Part shown: positions 15,060 to 23,150 of the stretch, one piece after another
How positions within the stretch are numbered: the stretch's first letter is position 1
How the letters are laid out: the number at the start of each line of letters is the position of its first letter
Assembly: GCA_964516295.1 (NCBI GenBank)
Contig: CAZEYT010000030.1
Location: 1-33,155, forward strand
Direction: 5' to 3'
DNA from: CAZEYT01 sp964516295
GTDB taxonomy: Bacteria; Verrucomicrobiota; Verrucomicrobiia; Chthoniobacterales; Terrimicrobiaceae
Length of the DNA stretch: 33,155 nucleotides
Notes under the pieces: generated by a model
Database searches by the model: none
What the model saw: the letters and a program-made list of their open reading frames with translations, nothing else
Told to the model about the DNA's origin: nothing
Position numbers and translations under genes: made by a program

Positions 15060-17330
15060 ATGCCTGTATCCAGTCAACTAAGAAAAGTCGCTTTCCTTGG
15101 GGATTATGTTCCCCGGCGTTGTGGCATCGCGACCTTCACCGCCGACCTCAGGTGTGCCATCGCTGCAACGTTTCCCGAAATTCAATGTCCGGTGGTCGCG
15201 GCGACTGATCGGGCGGAGGGATACCCGTATCCGGCCGAAGTGCGGTTCGATTTTCCCGAGCCGGAACTGCAAGGCTACCGGCGCGCGGCGGATTTTCTCA
15301 ATCTCGCCAACCCCGACGTGGTCTGCGTGCAGCACGAGTATGGGATTTATGGCGGGCCGTGTGGGAGCCATCTGCTGACCTTCCTTCGGAATATGCGGGC
15401 TCCAATTGTGACGACGCTCCACACCGTGCTTCGGGAGCCCAGCGAGGAGCAACGGCGGATGCTTTGCGAAGTGGCCAAGCACTCCGCACGGGTCGTGACG
15501 ATGGCCGGACGCGGGGTGGAGTTTTTGAAGAGCATTTACGATGTTCCGGAAGACAAGATCGAGATGGTGCCGCATGGGATTCCCGACATCCCGTTTGTGG
15601 ATCCGAACTATTATAAAGACCAGTTCAGCGTGTTGGGGCGACCGGTGGTTTTGACCTTCGGTCTTTTGTCGCCGAACAAAGGCATCGAATACATGATTGA
15701 GGCGCTCCCGGCGATTGCGGCGGAGTTTCCCGAAGTGGTTTACATGGTGTTGGGAGCCACGCACCCGAATCTGCTCCGGGAGCAGGGGGAAACATACCGG
15801 CTTTCGTTGGAGCGCTTGGCGAAACGGCTCGGCGTCGAACGGAACGTCATTTTTTTCAACCGGTTCGTGAATTCCGAGGAACTCGTCGAGTTTCTTGGAG
15901 CGGCCGATATCTATGTGACGCCGTATTTGAACGAGGCGCAGATTACCAGTGGCACGCTGGCGTTTAGTTTCGGAACCGGCAAGGCGGTGGTGAGCACCCC
16001 ATATTGGCACGCGGCGGAATTGCTCGATGACGGACGCGGCATGGTGGTGCCGTTCCGGGATTCCACGGCGCTTGCGGAGGCGGTGGGAGGACTTTTGCGC
16101 GACGCCCCGATGAGGCATGCGATGCGCAAACAGGCGTATTTGTTGGGCCGGGAAATGGTCTGGCCGAATGTGGCGAGGAGTTATGTGCAAGTCTTCGAGC
16201 GCGCCCGCACCGGACACTCGCCCGCAATCCGCCCGGCGGCCGGCGCACTCACGCTCGACTCGCAGGAAGGCGGGCTTCCGCCGTGGAGGATCGAGCATTT
16301 GCTCGGCATGACCGACGACACCGGCATCGTCCAGCATGCGGTCTACACTTTGCGGGATTACCGCCACGGATACTGTACGGATGACAATGCGCGGGCGCTG
16401 ATTCTTACAACGTTGCTCGAAGATTTGAAAACCGACTTCCCGGACGCGATCCGGCTCGGGCGTTTGTATGCGGCCTTTTTGCAGAATGCGTTCGTGCCCG
16501 GGACCGGGCGTTTTCGGAATTTTCAATCTCACAGCCGTGAATGGCTCGAAGCGGCCGGCAGCGAGGACAGTCACGGGCGGGCCATCTGGGCGCTGGGCAC
16601 GTGTGTCGGGCGTTCCAAGCAAAATGCGCTTCGGAGTTGGGCCGCCGAACTCATTGAGGCGGCGCTTCCTGTCGTCGAGTCATTTCATTCCCCGCGGGCG
16701 TGGGCGTTTACCGTGCTCGGGCTTCACGAGTATCTTCGTACGCTGAGCGGCGACCGCCTTGCGCAGAGTCTCCGCTCCGAGCTCGCCTCGCGTTTGCTCG
16801 GATTGTTTGAGCAGGTTGCCGATGAGGAGTGGAGATGGTTTGAAGACATCGTGGCCTATGACAATGCCAAGATCCCCCACGCGCTGATTCTTTCCGGGCG
16901 ATGGATGAATCAACCCCGGATGCTGGAGGTCGGGCTGACCTCGCTCCGCTGGCTGGCCGAGCGGCAGACGGCTCCCCAAGGGCACTTCCGTCCGGTCGGC
17001 TCGAACGGTTGGTGGCAGCGCGGGGGCGAACCGGCGTGGTTCGACCAGCAACCTGTCGAAGCCCACGCGATGCTCTGCGCGGCCGTCGAAGCCCATGATG
17101 CCAGCGGCGATCCGTATTGGATGGCCATGGCCCGCCTGGCGTTCGATTGGTTTCTTGGCTCCAACGATCTCGGTCTTGCGCTCTACGATGCCAGCACAGG
17201 CGGGTGCCGGGACGGCCTGCATGTGGACCGCGTGAATGAAAACCAGGGAGCCGAATCCACGCTCGCCTACCTGCTTTCGCGCGCCGAGCTTCAACGCTAT
17301 GGCGAAAGAATCAACCTTCACCGCCAATGA
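15060..17330 (+). CDS. GT4 glycosyltransferase fused to a C-terminal alpha-helical glycosidase-like domain
   Basis: 756 residues from the ATG at 15060 (a TTG at 15036 is also possible). Residues about 8-375 form a GT-B glycosyltransferase of family 4: FLGDYVPRRCGIATFT at the start (nucleotide-sugar fold with a glycine loop), QHEYGIYGG, VPHGIPDIPF, TFGLLSPNKGIEYMIEALP and ADIYVTPYLNEAQITSGTLAFSFGTGKAVVSTPYW. From about 400 a second domain of aligned helices, with YCTDDNARAL, SEDSHGRAIWALG, WFEDIVAYDNAKIPHALI and VNENQGAESTLAYL, looks like an (alpha/alpha)6 barrel of carbohydrate-active enzymes. The protein would use a nucleotide sugar, probably GDP-mannose, on an oligosaccharide. ATGA overlap with the GH130 gene implies one pathway. 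The mannose assignment is inferred from GH130. Confidence 0.85.
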   Translation: MPVSSQLRKVAFLGDYVPRRCGIATFTADLRCAIAATFPEIQCPVVAATDRAEGYPYPAEVRFDFPEPELQGYRRAADFLNLANPDVVCVQHEYGIYGGPCGSHLLTFLRNMRAPIVTTLHTVLREPSEEQRRMLCEVAKHSARVVTMAGRGVEFLKSIYDVPEDKIEMVPHGIPDIPFVDPNYYKDQFSVLGRPVVLTFGLLSPNKGIEYMIEALPAIAAEFPEVVYMVLGATHPNLLREQGETYRLSLERLAKRLGVERNVIFFNRFVNSEELVEFLGAADIYVTPYLNEAQITSGTLAFSFGTGKAVVSTPYWHAAELLDDGRGMVVPFRDSTALAEAVGGLLRDAPMRHAMRKQAYLLGREMVWPNVARSYVQVFERARTGHSPAIRPAAGALTLDSQEGGLPPWRIEHLLGMTDDTGIVQHAVYTLRDYRHGYCTDDNARALILTTLLEDLKTDFPDAIRLGRLYAAFLQNAFVPGTGRFRNFQSHSREWLEAAGSEDSHGRAIWALGTCVGRSKQNALRSWAAELIEAALPVVESFHSPRAWAFTVLGLHEYLRTLSGDRLAQSLRSELASRLLGLFEQVADEEWRWFEDIVAYDNAKIPHALILSGRWMNQPRMLEVGLTSLRWLAERQTAPQGHFRPVGSNGWWQRGGEPAWFDQQPVEAHAMLCAAVEAHDASGDPYWMAMARLAFDWFLGSNDLGLALYDASTGGCRDGLHVDRVNENQGAESTLAYLLSRAELQRYGERINLHRQ

Positions 17331-18778
17331 TCGCCGTCCGCCGTCAAAAACTGATGCTCTGTCCCGTTGCTTCGCGGGTTTTGGTGAGACCATTCCTACC
17401 GTCCGATCCCGCCCGTGTGCTGCGCATTCTGGCCCGGATTTTTGCACTGGATGAAGCCGAGTCCCGCGGGTTGCTGGAATCGGTTTTGAGGGAATTCGCG
17501 GATCGCCATCAGGAAATCCAGGCCATTTTTCTTGAACGTTACGCCGCCGTGAAGGACCGGCTGCCGACCGACCGCCCGCTCTCGGAGACGCGCCGGCTGC
17601 TGATCGGCTCGTTTTTCACTAGCGAGTATTCGCTCGAGAGTGCGGCGTTGTTCAATCCGAGCATCGTTCCCGATCCGGATCAATCCGGCGTTCCGTCGGG
17701 TTCGGTGCGGTTCATTCTGAGTCTGCGGGCGACGGGAGAGGGGCATATTTCGTCGATCACGTTCCGCTCCGGCTTGGTGGATGCCGACGGGCAGGTGACA
17801 ATCACGCCGCCGTCGCCCTTTGTCACGGAGCCGCGGGCGGTGCCGAATGCCAGCTTTGAGAAAACGCTCTTCCGCCAGAAGCTGGCCGAGATGGGACAAA
17901 TGCACCCGGCCTCGCATGAAATTTTGGAGCATCTGCCGGAGCACTTCACGTTCGAAGAACTCCAGGCGACCGCGGCGATGCAGCGCAAGCGGTCGTGGGG
18001 GCCGGATGCCGCGCTCGCGATTCAGCATGTGGTGGTGCTGGCCCGGTCAAATTATAGCGTTGCCTTTGATCCGTCGGGGACGATTTCCGAGCGGGTCATT
18101 TTTCCGTATGGGCCGACGGAGACCAATGGCATTGAGGATGCGCGGTTTACCCGGTTTGTGGAGGACGACGGGTCGGTGGTCTTTTTCGCGACCTACACCG
18201 CTTATGACGGGCGCACGGTTCTGCCGCAGATGCTGGAGACGCGGGATTTTGTGCGGTTCTCGGTGAGTACGCTCAATGGACCGGCCGTGCAAAACAAGGG
18301 CATGGCGCTCTTTCCGCGAAAAATCGGCGGCCTTTACTGCATGCTTTCCCGGCAGGACAACGAGAACATCCACCTCATGTTCAGCGAGCATCCGCATTTC
18401 TGGCATGAATCGACGGTGATCATCCGACCGCGCGAGTCGTGGGAGTTTGTGCAGATGGGGAATTGCGGGGCTCCGATCGAAACCGGGCGGGGATGGTTGG
18501 TTCTCACGCACGGGGTGGGGCCGATGCGGCGGTATTGCATCGGCGCCGTTCTGCTGGATCTGGAAGATCCCTCGCGCCTGATCGGGCGGCTTCGTGAGCC
18601 GTTGATCGAGCCCGAGACGGGTGAGCGGGAGGGCTACGTGCCGAATGTCGTCTATACCTGTGGAGCTCTGCTGCACAATGGCCGCCTGCTCATTCCGTAT
18701 GCGGTTTCCGACTCCGCCACGTCGTTTGCGAGCATTGGAATGGACGAACTTCTCCATGCCATGGAGCCGGTTGGTTGA
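17327..18778 (+). CDS. GH130 family glycosidase/mannosyl phosphorylase-like protein
   Basis: 483 residues from the ATG at 17327, overlapping the glycosyltransferase stop. It has the five-bladed beta-propeller signatures of GH130: NGIEDARFTRF with the likely catalytic acid D271, MALFPRKIGGLYCMLSRQDNENI, GNCGAPIETGRGWLVLTHGVG, and GYVPNVVYTCGALLHNGRLLIPYAVSD near the end. Family members phosphorolyse or hydrolyse beta-mannosides. The usual GxEDPR motif is EDAR here. The first 140 residues are a helical extension with an arginine-rich start, found in only part of the family. The coupled glycosyltransferase suggests building and recycling of a mannose-containing glycan or glycolipid. The donor/acceptor cannot be fixed from sequence; phosphorylase versus hydrolase is open. 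Confidence 0.85.
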   Translation: MIAVRRQKLMLCPVASRVLVRPFLPSDPARVLRILARIFALDEAESRGLLESVLREFADRHQEIQAIFLERYAAVKDRLPTDRPLSETRRLLIGSFFTSEYSLESAALFNPSIVPDPDQSGVPSGSVRFILSLRATGEGHISSITFRSGLVDADGQVTITPPSPFVTEPRAVPNASFEKTLFRQKLAEMGQMHPASHEILEHLPEHFTFEELQATAAMQRKRSWGPDAALAIQHVVVLARSNYSVAFDPSGTISERVIFPYGPTETNGIEDARFTRFVEDDGSVVFFATYTAYDGRTVLPQMLETRDFVRFSVSTLNGPAVQNKGMALFPRKIGGLYCMLSRQDNENIHLMFSEHPHFWHESTVIIRPRESWEFVQMGNCGAPIETGRGWLVLTHGVGPMRRYCIGAVLLDLEDPSRLIGRLREPLIEPETGEREGYVPNVVYTCGALLHNGRLLIPYAVSDSATSFASIGMDELLHAMEPVG

Positions 18779-18794
18779 GACGAAATGCGGCGGG

Positions 18795-18813
18795 TTCGGG
18801 AAAAAATCCCGGA
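18795..18813 (+). terminator. Weak hairpin after the GH130 gene
   Basis: TTCGGGA and TCCCGGA flank a five-A loop, giving a seven-base-pair stem with one G-T pair, 16 bases after the GH130 stop. It is followed by only three T (ATTTGG), so it is a weak intrinsic terminator or an end-protecting hairpin just before the rpmH promoter candidate. Confidence 0.35.
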
Positions 18814-18820
18814 TTTGGCA

Positions 18821-18848
18821 TTGACGACCGGCCGGGTATCGCTATTCT
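18821..18848 (+). promoter_or_regulatory. rpmH: Candidate promoter of the rpmH-rnpA-yidD-yidC-jag block
   Basis: TTGACG (five of six of the -35 consensus) is followed after 16 bases by TATTCT (four of six of the -10 consensus). The rpmH ATG is at 18876, so the leader would be about 20 bases. It is the best promoter-like pair seen in the window. No DnaA box accompanies it. Confidence 0.5.
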
Positions 18849-18875
18849 CAGCAACTCCACTGATTCGATTGTCCA

Positions 18876-19049
18876 ATGAAACGCACTTACCAGCCCTCCA
18901 AGCGCACGCGCAAACGCCAGTTTGGATTCCGTGCCCGTATGAAGACCAAGGCCGGTCGGGCGACTCTCAGCCGCCGCCGTCAGCGTGGCCGTAAACGGCT
19001 GTTGCCAAAGGGTGTCGAGATCCACTACGCCCGCCACACCGGAGCCTGA
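18876..19049 (+). CDS. rpmH: Ribosomal protein L34
   Basis: 57 residues, very basic. It opens with MKRTYQPSKRTRKRQFGFRA and continues with RMKTKAGRATLSRRRQRGRKRL, the diagnostic L34 pattern. The C-terminus (PKGVEIHYARHTGA) is about ten residues longer than the usual 44-47. L34 binds the 23S rRNA. The gene heads the classic block with rnpA, yidD, yidC and jag; its stop is ten bases before the rnpA start. In many bacteria dnaA lies just upstream or divergent, but here the GH130 gene does. The start has no Shine-Dalgarno sequence. Confidence 0.97.
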   Translation: MKRTYQPSKRTRKRQFGFRARMKTKAGRATLSRRRQRGRKRLLPKGVEIHYARHTGA

Positions 19050-19059
19050 GCGGCCCCGG

Positions 19060-19413
19060 TTGAAGTTTCGCAGAGCATCCCGCCTCACGACGGGACCCCA
19101 GTTTTCCAAGGTCCGCGAGAAGGGTCGTGTCGTCCAAGGACGTTTTCTGAGAGTCGCATTTTATTCTCTTGGCACGAAGGATCCGGCCAAAGTTGGAATC
19201 ATCACGTCCAAGCGCGTTGGCGGGGCGGTCGTCCGCAACAAAGTTCGCCGTCGTCTTCGGGAGATTGCGCGTCATTCGCTCCCGGGGATTGCGTGTGGGT
19301 TGTGGATTGTGATTGTGGCCAAGCCCGCGGCGGCAGGTGCGGCGTTTGAAGATTTGCGCGGGGAATGGTTGCTTCTTGCCGGTCGACTTTCTATTTTGCC
19401 GCCTCTTTCATGA
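19060..19413 (+). CDS. rnpA: Ribonuclease P protein component
   Basis: 117 residues if translation starts at the TTG at 19060, ten bases after the rpmH stop; earlier in-frame codons would overlap rpmH and give a Pro/Thr-rich extension not seen in the family. The protein binds the RNase P RNA and helps to mature tRNA 5' ends. It shows the typical opening KFRRASRLTTGPQFSKVREKGR, the strand FLRVAFYSLGT and the RNA-binding helix VGIITSKRVGGAVVRNKVRRRLREIAR at about 48-74, which matches the family signature. The stop overlaps the yidD start (ATGA). The non-ATG start is unusual only in being TTG; support comes from domain boundaries. Confidence 0.93.
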   Translation: MKFRRASRLTTGPQFSKVREKGRVVQGRFLRVAFYSLGTKDPAKVGIITSKRVGGAVVRNKVRRRLREIARHSLPGIACGLWIVIVAKPAAAGAAFEDLRGEWLLLAGRLSILPPLS

Positions 19414-19658
19414 CCGTCGTCCTCCGCACCCTGATCCGCGCCTACCAGTTGGTGGTGTCGCCTGCTTTGCAGGTGATTTGCGGGCCCGGTTGCGGCTGTC
19501 GATACGAGCCGAGTTGTTCCCACTACGTGTCTGAAGCCCTCCGGGTGCATGGACTGTGGAAAGGACTTCGTCTCGGAGCCGGGCGGATTGCCCGGTGCCA
19601 CCCTTGGGGCGGTTGCGGATATGATCCCGTGCCCGCCGCCTTCAAACCTCTTCGTTAA
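19410..19658 (+). CDS. yidD: Membrane protein insertion efficiency factor YidD
   Basis: 82 residues from the ATG at 19410, overlapping rnpA by ATGA. It contains the family's hallmark LIRAYQLVVSPAL helix, then CRYEPSCSHYVSEALRVHG and CHPWGGCGYDPVP with the conserved cysteines. YidD is a small peripheral inner-membrane protein that assists YidC-dependent insertion. Its own stop (TAA) shares one base with the ATG of yidC (TAATG). Length and position are both typical. Confidence 0.95.
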   Translation: MTVVLRTLIRAYQLVVSPALQVICGPGCGCRYEPSCSHYVSEALRVHGLWKGLRLGAGRIARCHPWGGCGYDPVPAAFKPLR

Positions 19659-21400
19659 TGGACCGCAAATCTTGGATCGCCATCATTCTCTCCGTTGTCG
19701 GGCTTTTTGTCTGGCAATGGTATGTCTCAAAATACTACCCGCCCGTGCCGACACCGGCTCCCGGGACTACGCCGACGGCTGCAGCCGCACCGACGGCGGC
19801 CCCGACAGCCCCGGTGAGTGCTCCGACGCCGGCCCCCCCACCGACGGCCCCCGTCATGGCCGCCCGCGCCGAAAGTCTGACTCAGGATGGCGCGGAATTT
19901 GTTTTCAATAACGACTCCGGCGGCATCGAGCAGGTCATCCTGCGCATGCACAAGGGGGAAAATCAGCAGAGCGTTTCACTCAACCGCGATCGGGTCGTGC
20001 CAATCGGGGCGCTGGGATTCCAGCCTGGCGAGGTTCTTGGCGGCTTCGAAATGACCACCAACCCGCAGGGCGGCGAAGCGTTTTTTTCCAAGACGACGGC
20101 GGACGGCATCGAGATTCGCAAGCGGTTTGTTGTGCCCGGGAGCGAGCACAAGGACAAACTCTACACGGTCGGGCTGGAGGTCAGCTTTACCAATCCGGGA
20201 GGCTCGGATGTGCAGATCCCCGGATTTTTTATCGGAGCGGGCGGCGCAGCACCGATTCATGTGACCGATATGCCGATGTATACGCGGTTCGATTGGTCGC
20301 ATGGCGGGAAAATGGAAGTCATCGACGTGAACTGGTTCGGGGCCAGCTCGATTCCAATCCTCGGCATTCCGCTCCGCGGCGAACGACCGCTTTACTTGGA
20401 AACGCGGCCGAATGTTGAGTGGGCAGCGGTGACGAGCCAGTATTTCTGCACGATCGTGACGGCGAAGGATGGTGCCGGCACGAGCGTCTGGGCGCGGCGG
20501 TTTGATACCCGCAAACAAAACAACGTTCCTGTCTTTGGGATCCAGGGAGCGTTGGGCATGCCCGGGTTCTCGGTGCCCGCCGGCTCGACCGTGACCCGGA
20601 CGTTTGAGATTTACGCCGGACCGAAAGAGCTTTCACGCCTGCGGAAGTTGGGGCCGAACCAAGACCACGTGATGAACTTCGGGTGGTTTGGATTCGTGAG
20701 CGAGATCCTCCTGTGGGGGATGAATAGCCTCTACGGTCTGCTCGGCAACTATGCGGCCGCAATCATCGTTCTTACCCTGATCATCAAATCGCTCCTCTGG
20801 CCGGTTCAGAACAAGGCGACCAACGAGATGCGCAAGATGGCCGCGCTCTCGCCGAAAATGACCGAGATGCGGGAGAAGTACAAGGACGACCCGCAGAAGA
20901 TGAACGAGGAGATCATGAAGCTCTACCGCGAGTATGGGGTCAATCCCTTCTCCGGTTGTCTGCCGATGCTCATCCAGATCCCGATTTTCTTTGGCTTCTA
21001 CGCGATGCTGGGCGTGGCCATCGAGCTTCGGAATGCCTCATTCTTCTGGATTCAGGATCTCTCGCAGCCGGACACGGTTGGACACCTGCTCGGATTCCCA
21101 ATCAACCTTCTGCCGATCATCATGGCCGGAACGATGGTTTGGCAGATGGTGCTCACGCCAAAAAGTGGAGACGCCGTTCAGCAGCGGATCTTCTACTTCA
21201 TGCCGATCATCTTTCTGGTTTTCTGCTACAACTACGCGAGTGCCCTCGCGCTGTATTGGACAACGCAGAATATCTTCTCTATCGTTCAGCTCTATCTGAC
21301 GCGGAACAAGCCCCTCCCGACGCTGGAAAAGAAGAGCGTCGTGGCAAAGCGCGAGGCGGCAGCCGCCAAGAAGAAAAAGAAAAACCGCCCCACGCCATGA
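19658..21400 (+). CDS. yidC: Membrane protein insertase YidC (Oxa1 family)
   Basis: 580 residues, Gram-negative type. TM1 (about 6-22) anchors the protein, followed by a Pro/Thr/Ala-rich linker (28-68) and a large periplasmic beta domain (about 70-330). The conserved insertase core follows from about 345: SLYGLLGNYAAAIIVLTLIIKSLLWPVQ, a cytoplasmic helical hairpin (MAALSPKMTEMREKYKDDPQKMNEE), NPFSGCLPMLIQIPIFFGFYAML, and the last two TMs ending with NYASALALYWTTQNIFSIVQLYL. K377 lies where E. coli has the groove arginine. The C-terminal tail is lysine-rich and may touch ribosomes. YidC inserts and folds inner-membrane proteins with or without SecYEG. It overlaps jag by ATGA. Confidence 0.97.
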   Translation: MDRKSWIAIILSVVGLFVWQWYVSKYYPPVPTPAPGTTPTAAAAPTAAPTAPVSAPTPAPPPTAPVMAARAESLTQDGAEFVFNNDSGGIEQVILRMHKGENQQSVSLNRDRVVPIGALGFQPGEVLGGFEMTTNPQGGEAFFSKTTADGIEIRKRFVVPGSEHKDKLYTVGLEVSFTNPGGSDVQIPGFFIGAGGAAPIHVTDMPMYTRFDWSHGGKMEVIDVNWFGASSIPILGIPLRGERPLYLETRPNVEWAAVTSQYFCTIVTAKDGAGTSVWARRFDTRKQNNVPVFGIQGALGMPGFSVPAGSTVTRTFEIYAGPKELSRLRKLGPNQDHVMNFGWFGFVSEILLWGMNSLYGLLGNYAAAIIVLTLIIKSLLWPVQNKATNEMRKMAALSPKMTEMREKYKDDPQKMNEEIMKLYREYGVNPFSGCLPMLIQIPIFFGFYAMLGVAIELRNASFFWIQDLSQPDTVGHLLGFPINLLPIIMAGTMVWQMVLTPKSGDAVQQRIFYFMPIIFLVFCYNYASALALYWTTQNIFSIVQLYLTRNKPLPTLEKKSVVAKREAAAAKKKKKNRPTP

Positions 21401-21846
21401 ACCAGACGCCCACCGAAGTTCTTGACACCATCCTCGGCTACCTCGGCTTTGTCGTCGAGATCGTGGAGCAGGAACGCGATGGGAATCCGGTCCTTCAAGT
21501 TCTCACCCATGAGCCCGAGCGCCTCATCGGACGACGCGATGAGGTGATTGATAATCTGCAGTATCTTGTCAACCGCGTGCTCGCCGCGCAGGAACCGCCG
21601 GGCCCGCGGGTGATTGTCGATGTCGAGCACCACCGGGCGATGCGGGACGACGCGCTCATCGATAAAGTCCGCCACCTGGCGCTGGCGGTTCGCTCCACCG
21701 GGCGACCGATTCAGACCGAGCCGCTCAATTCCTACGACCGGCGGATCGTCCACAATGCGTTCAAGGACGACCCGGAGATTGCGACGTGGAGTCCGCCGGA
21801 TGATGCACGGGTGAAGCGCATCACGCTCCGGCTTCGGACGGAGTGA
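21397..21846 (+). CDS. jag: Jag/KhpB-like KH-R3H RNA-binding protein
   Basis: 149 residues from the ATG at 21397, overlapping yidC (ATGA). An N-terminal KH-like domain (about 1-65) contains LIGRRDEVIDNLQYLVNRVL where the family has LIGKRGxTLDxLQYLVN. An R3H domain follows (about 85-149) with NSYDRRIVHNAF, giving the R115-x3-H119 signature. The Jag-N domain found at the start of many Firmicute homologues is absent. Members bind RNA and act with KhpA on small RNAs or cell-envelope mRNAs. The KH GXXG loop is degenerate (G45-R-R-D48), which would weaken nucleic-acid contact, so the R3H domain may do the binding. The gene is at the end of the rpmH block. Confidence 0.88.
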   Translation: MNQTPTEVLDTILGYLGFVVEIVEQERDGNPVLQVLTHEPERLIGRRDEVIDNLQYLVNRVLAAQEPPGPRVIVDVEHHRAMRDDALIDKVRHLALAVRSTGRPIQTEPLNSYDRRIVHNAFKDDPEIATWSPPDDARVKRITLRLRTE

Positions 21847-21863
21847 GGCCTTGCATCCTCCGC

Positions 21864-21869
21864 GGAGGT
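21864..21869 (+). promoter_or_regulatory. Strong Shine-Dalgarno of the radical SAM gene
   Basis: GGAGGT ends ten bases before the ATG at 21880. It is the clearest Shine-Dalgarno sequence in the window and decides that start. It contrasts with the many starts here that have none. Confidence 0.65.
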
Positions 21870-21879
21870 ACCTGATTTC

Positions 21880-23118
21880 ATGACCTTGGCCCAGCCGTTT
21901 CACGTGATGGCCAAGCCCATTGGCCCGATCTGCAATCTTGATTGCACGTATTGCTATTACCTCGAAAAGGAAAAGCTCTTCCCGCGCGGAGAGAATTTCC
22001 GGATGACGCCCGAAGTGCTGGAAAGCTACATCCGGCAATACATCGAGTCGCAGAACACCGACGAGATCACCTTTGCCTGGCAGGGAGGCGAGCCAACCCT
22101 CTTGGGCGTCGATTATTTCCGAAAGATCGTCGAGTTGGAGAAAAAATACGCCGGCGGTCGGAAGGTCAACAACGCGCTCCAGACCAATGGCACGAGACTG
22201 GATCGCGAATGGTGCCGGTTTTTCAAGGAGAATGACTTTCTTATCGGCCTCAGCATCGACGGCCCGCGGGCGATCCATGACACATACCGTGTGGACAAGG
22301 GGCAGAAGCCGACGTTTGACCGCGTGATGGCCGGGCTCACCCTGCTCAAAAAACACGGCGTGGAGTTCAACACCCTCACCGTCGTGAATGCCAGCAACGT
22401 GAAGCATCCGTTGAAGGTGTATGATTTTTTGCGCGAGACGGGTTCCGGGTTTATTCAGTTTATCCCCTTGGTTGAGCGCCTTCCGGCCGAAGCCACGAAG
22501 GCAGCCGGGCTCGATTACGCCGAGCCGCCGGAGCCGGGTCAGCCGGCGTCGCCGGTGACGCGATGGAGTGTCAAAGCCGACCTTTACGGCGAGTTTTTGG
22601 TGCAGATTTTTGATCAGTGGGTCCGACGCGATGTCGGGAAGGTCTTTGTGCAAATCTTCGACGTCTCGCTCGGCATCTGGTCCGGCGCGGGGCCGGGACT
22701 CTGCGTGTTTCTGAAAGACTGCGGGCAGGCGCTGGCTTTGGAGCACAATGGCGACGTCTTTTCGTGCGACCACTTTGTGTATCCGAAATACCAACTCGGC
22801 AACCTCCTCAACACATCGCTCGGCGACATGGTGAACTCCGACCGGCAGAAAGCCTTTGGAAAAGCAAAGTCGGAGACGCTTCCGCGGTATTGCCGCGAGT
22901 GTGACGTCCGCTTCGCGTGCAACGGGGAGTGTCCGAAGCACCGCTTCCTCCGCACGCCGGATGGCGAGGAGGGGCTCAACTATCTCTGTGCCGCCTACAA
23001 GCGGTATTTTCGGCATGTCGACCCCTACATGAGGCAAATGACCGCGCTTTTGCACTCCGGCCGCGCTCCGGCGGAGATCATGTCCCTTGTTGCCGCGTTG
23101 CGACGCCCGTCGGCTTGA
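21880..23118 (+). CDS. Anaerobic sulfatase-maturating enzyme-like radical SAM protein (SPASM)
   Basis: 412 residues, about the usual length for anSME. The radical SAM cluster is CNLDCTYC with C18, C22 and C25, followed by YYLEKEKLF and FAWQGGEPTLLG, which is typical of the family. The C-terminal SPASM region has CGQALALEHNGDVFSCDHFVYP and YCRECDVRFACNGECPKHRF, supplying cysteines for two auxiliary [4Fe-4S] clusters. Such enzymes convert an active-site cysteine or serine of sulfatases to formylglycine without oxygen. No sulfatase gene is in the window, so its client must be elsewhere; Planctomycetes and Verrucomicrobia often have many sulfatases. It begins 33 bases after jag and is followed by a TolC-family gene, perhaps on one transcript. 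Confidence 0.88.
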   Translation: MTLAQPFHVMAKPIGPICNLDCTYCYYLEKEKLFPRGENFRMTPEVLESYIRQYIESQNTDEITFAWQGGEPTLLGVDYFRKIVELEKKYAGGRKVNNALQTNGTRLDREWCRFFKENDFLIGLSIDGPRAIHDTYRVDKGQKPTFDRVMAGLTLLKKHGVEFNTLTVVNASNVKHPLKVYDFLRETGSGFIQFIPLVERLPAEATKAAGLDYAEPPEPGQPASPVTRWSVKADLYGEFLVQIFDQWVRRDVGKVFVQIFDVSLGIWSGAGPGLCVFLKDCGQALALEHNGDVFSCDHFVYPKYQLGNLLNTSLGDMVNSDRQKAFGKAKSETLPRYCRECDVRFACNGECPKHRFLRTPDGEEGLNYLCAAYKRYFRHVDPYMRQMTALLHSGRAPAEIMSLVAALRRPSA

Positions 23119-23150
23119 TTACGCGGCGTGCGACTTTATCCTTTGTGAAC

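Noticed and set aside
18779..18875. Replication origin beside rpmH
   Set aside because: rpmH often neighbours dnaA and oriC, but no DnaA box, AT-rich stretch or dnaA gene is present here.
21292..23055. Minus-strand open frame of 587 codons opposite jag and the radical SAM gene
   Set aside because: Both plus-strand genes have intact catalytic or binding motifs; the antisense frame is a compositional shadow.
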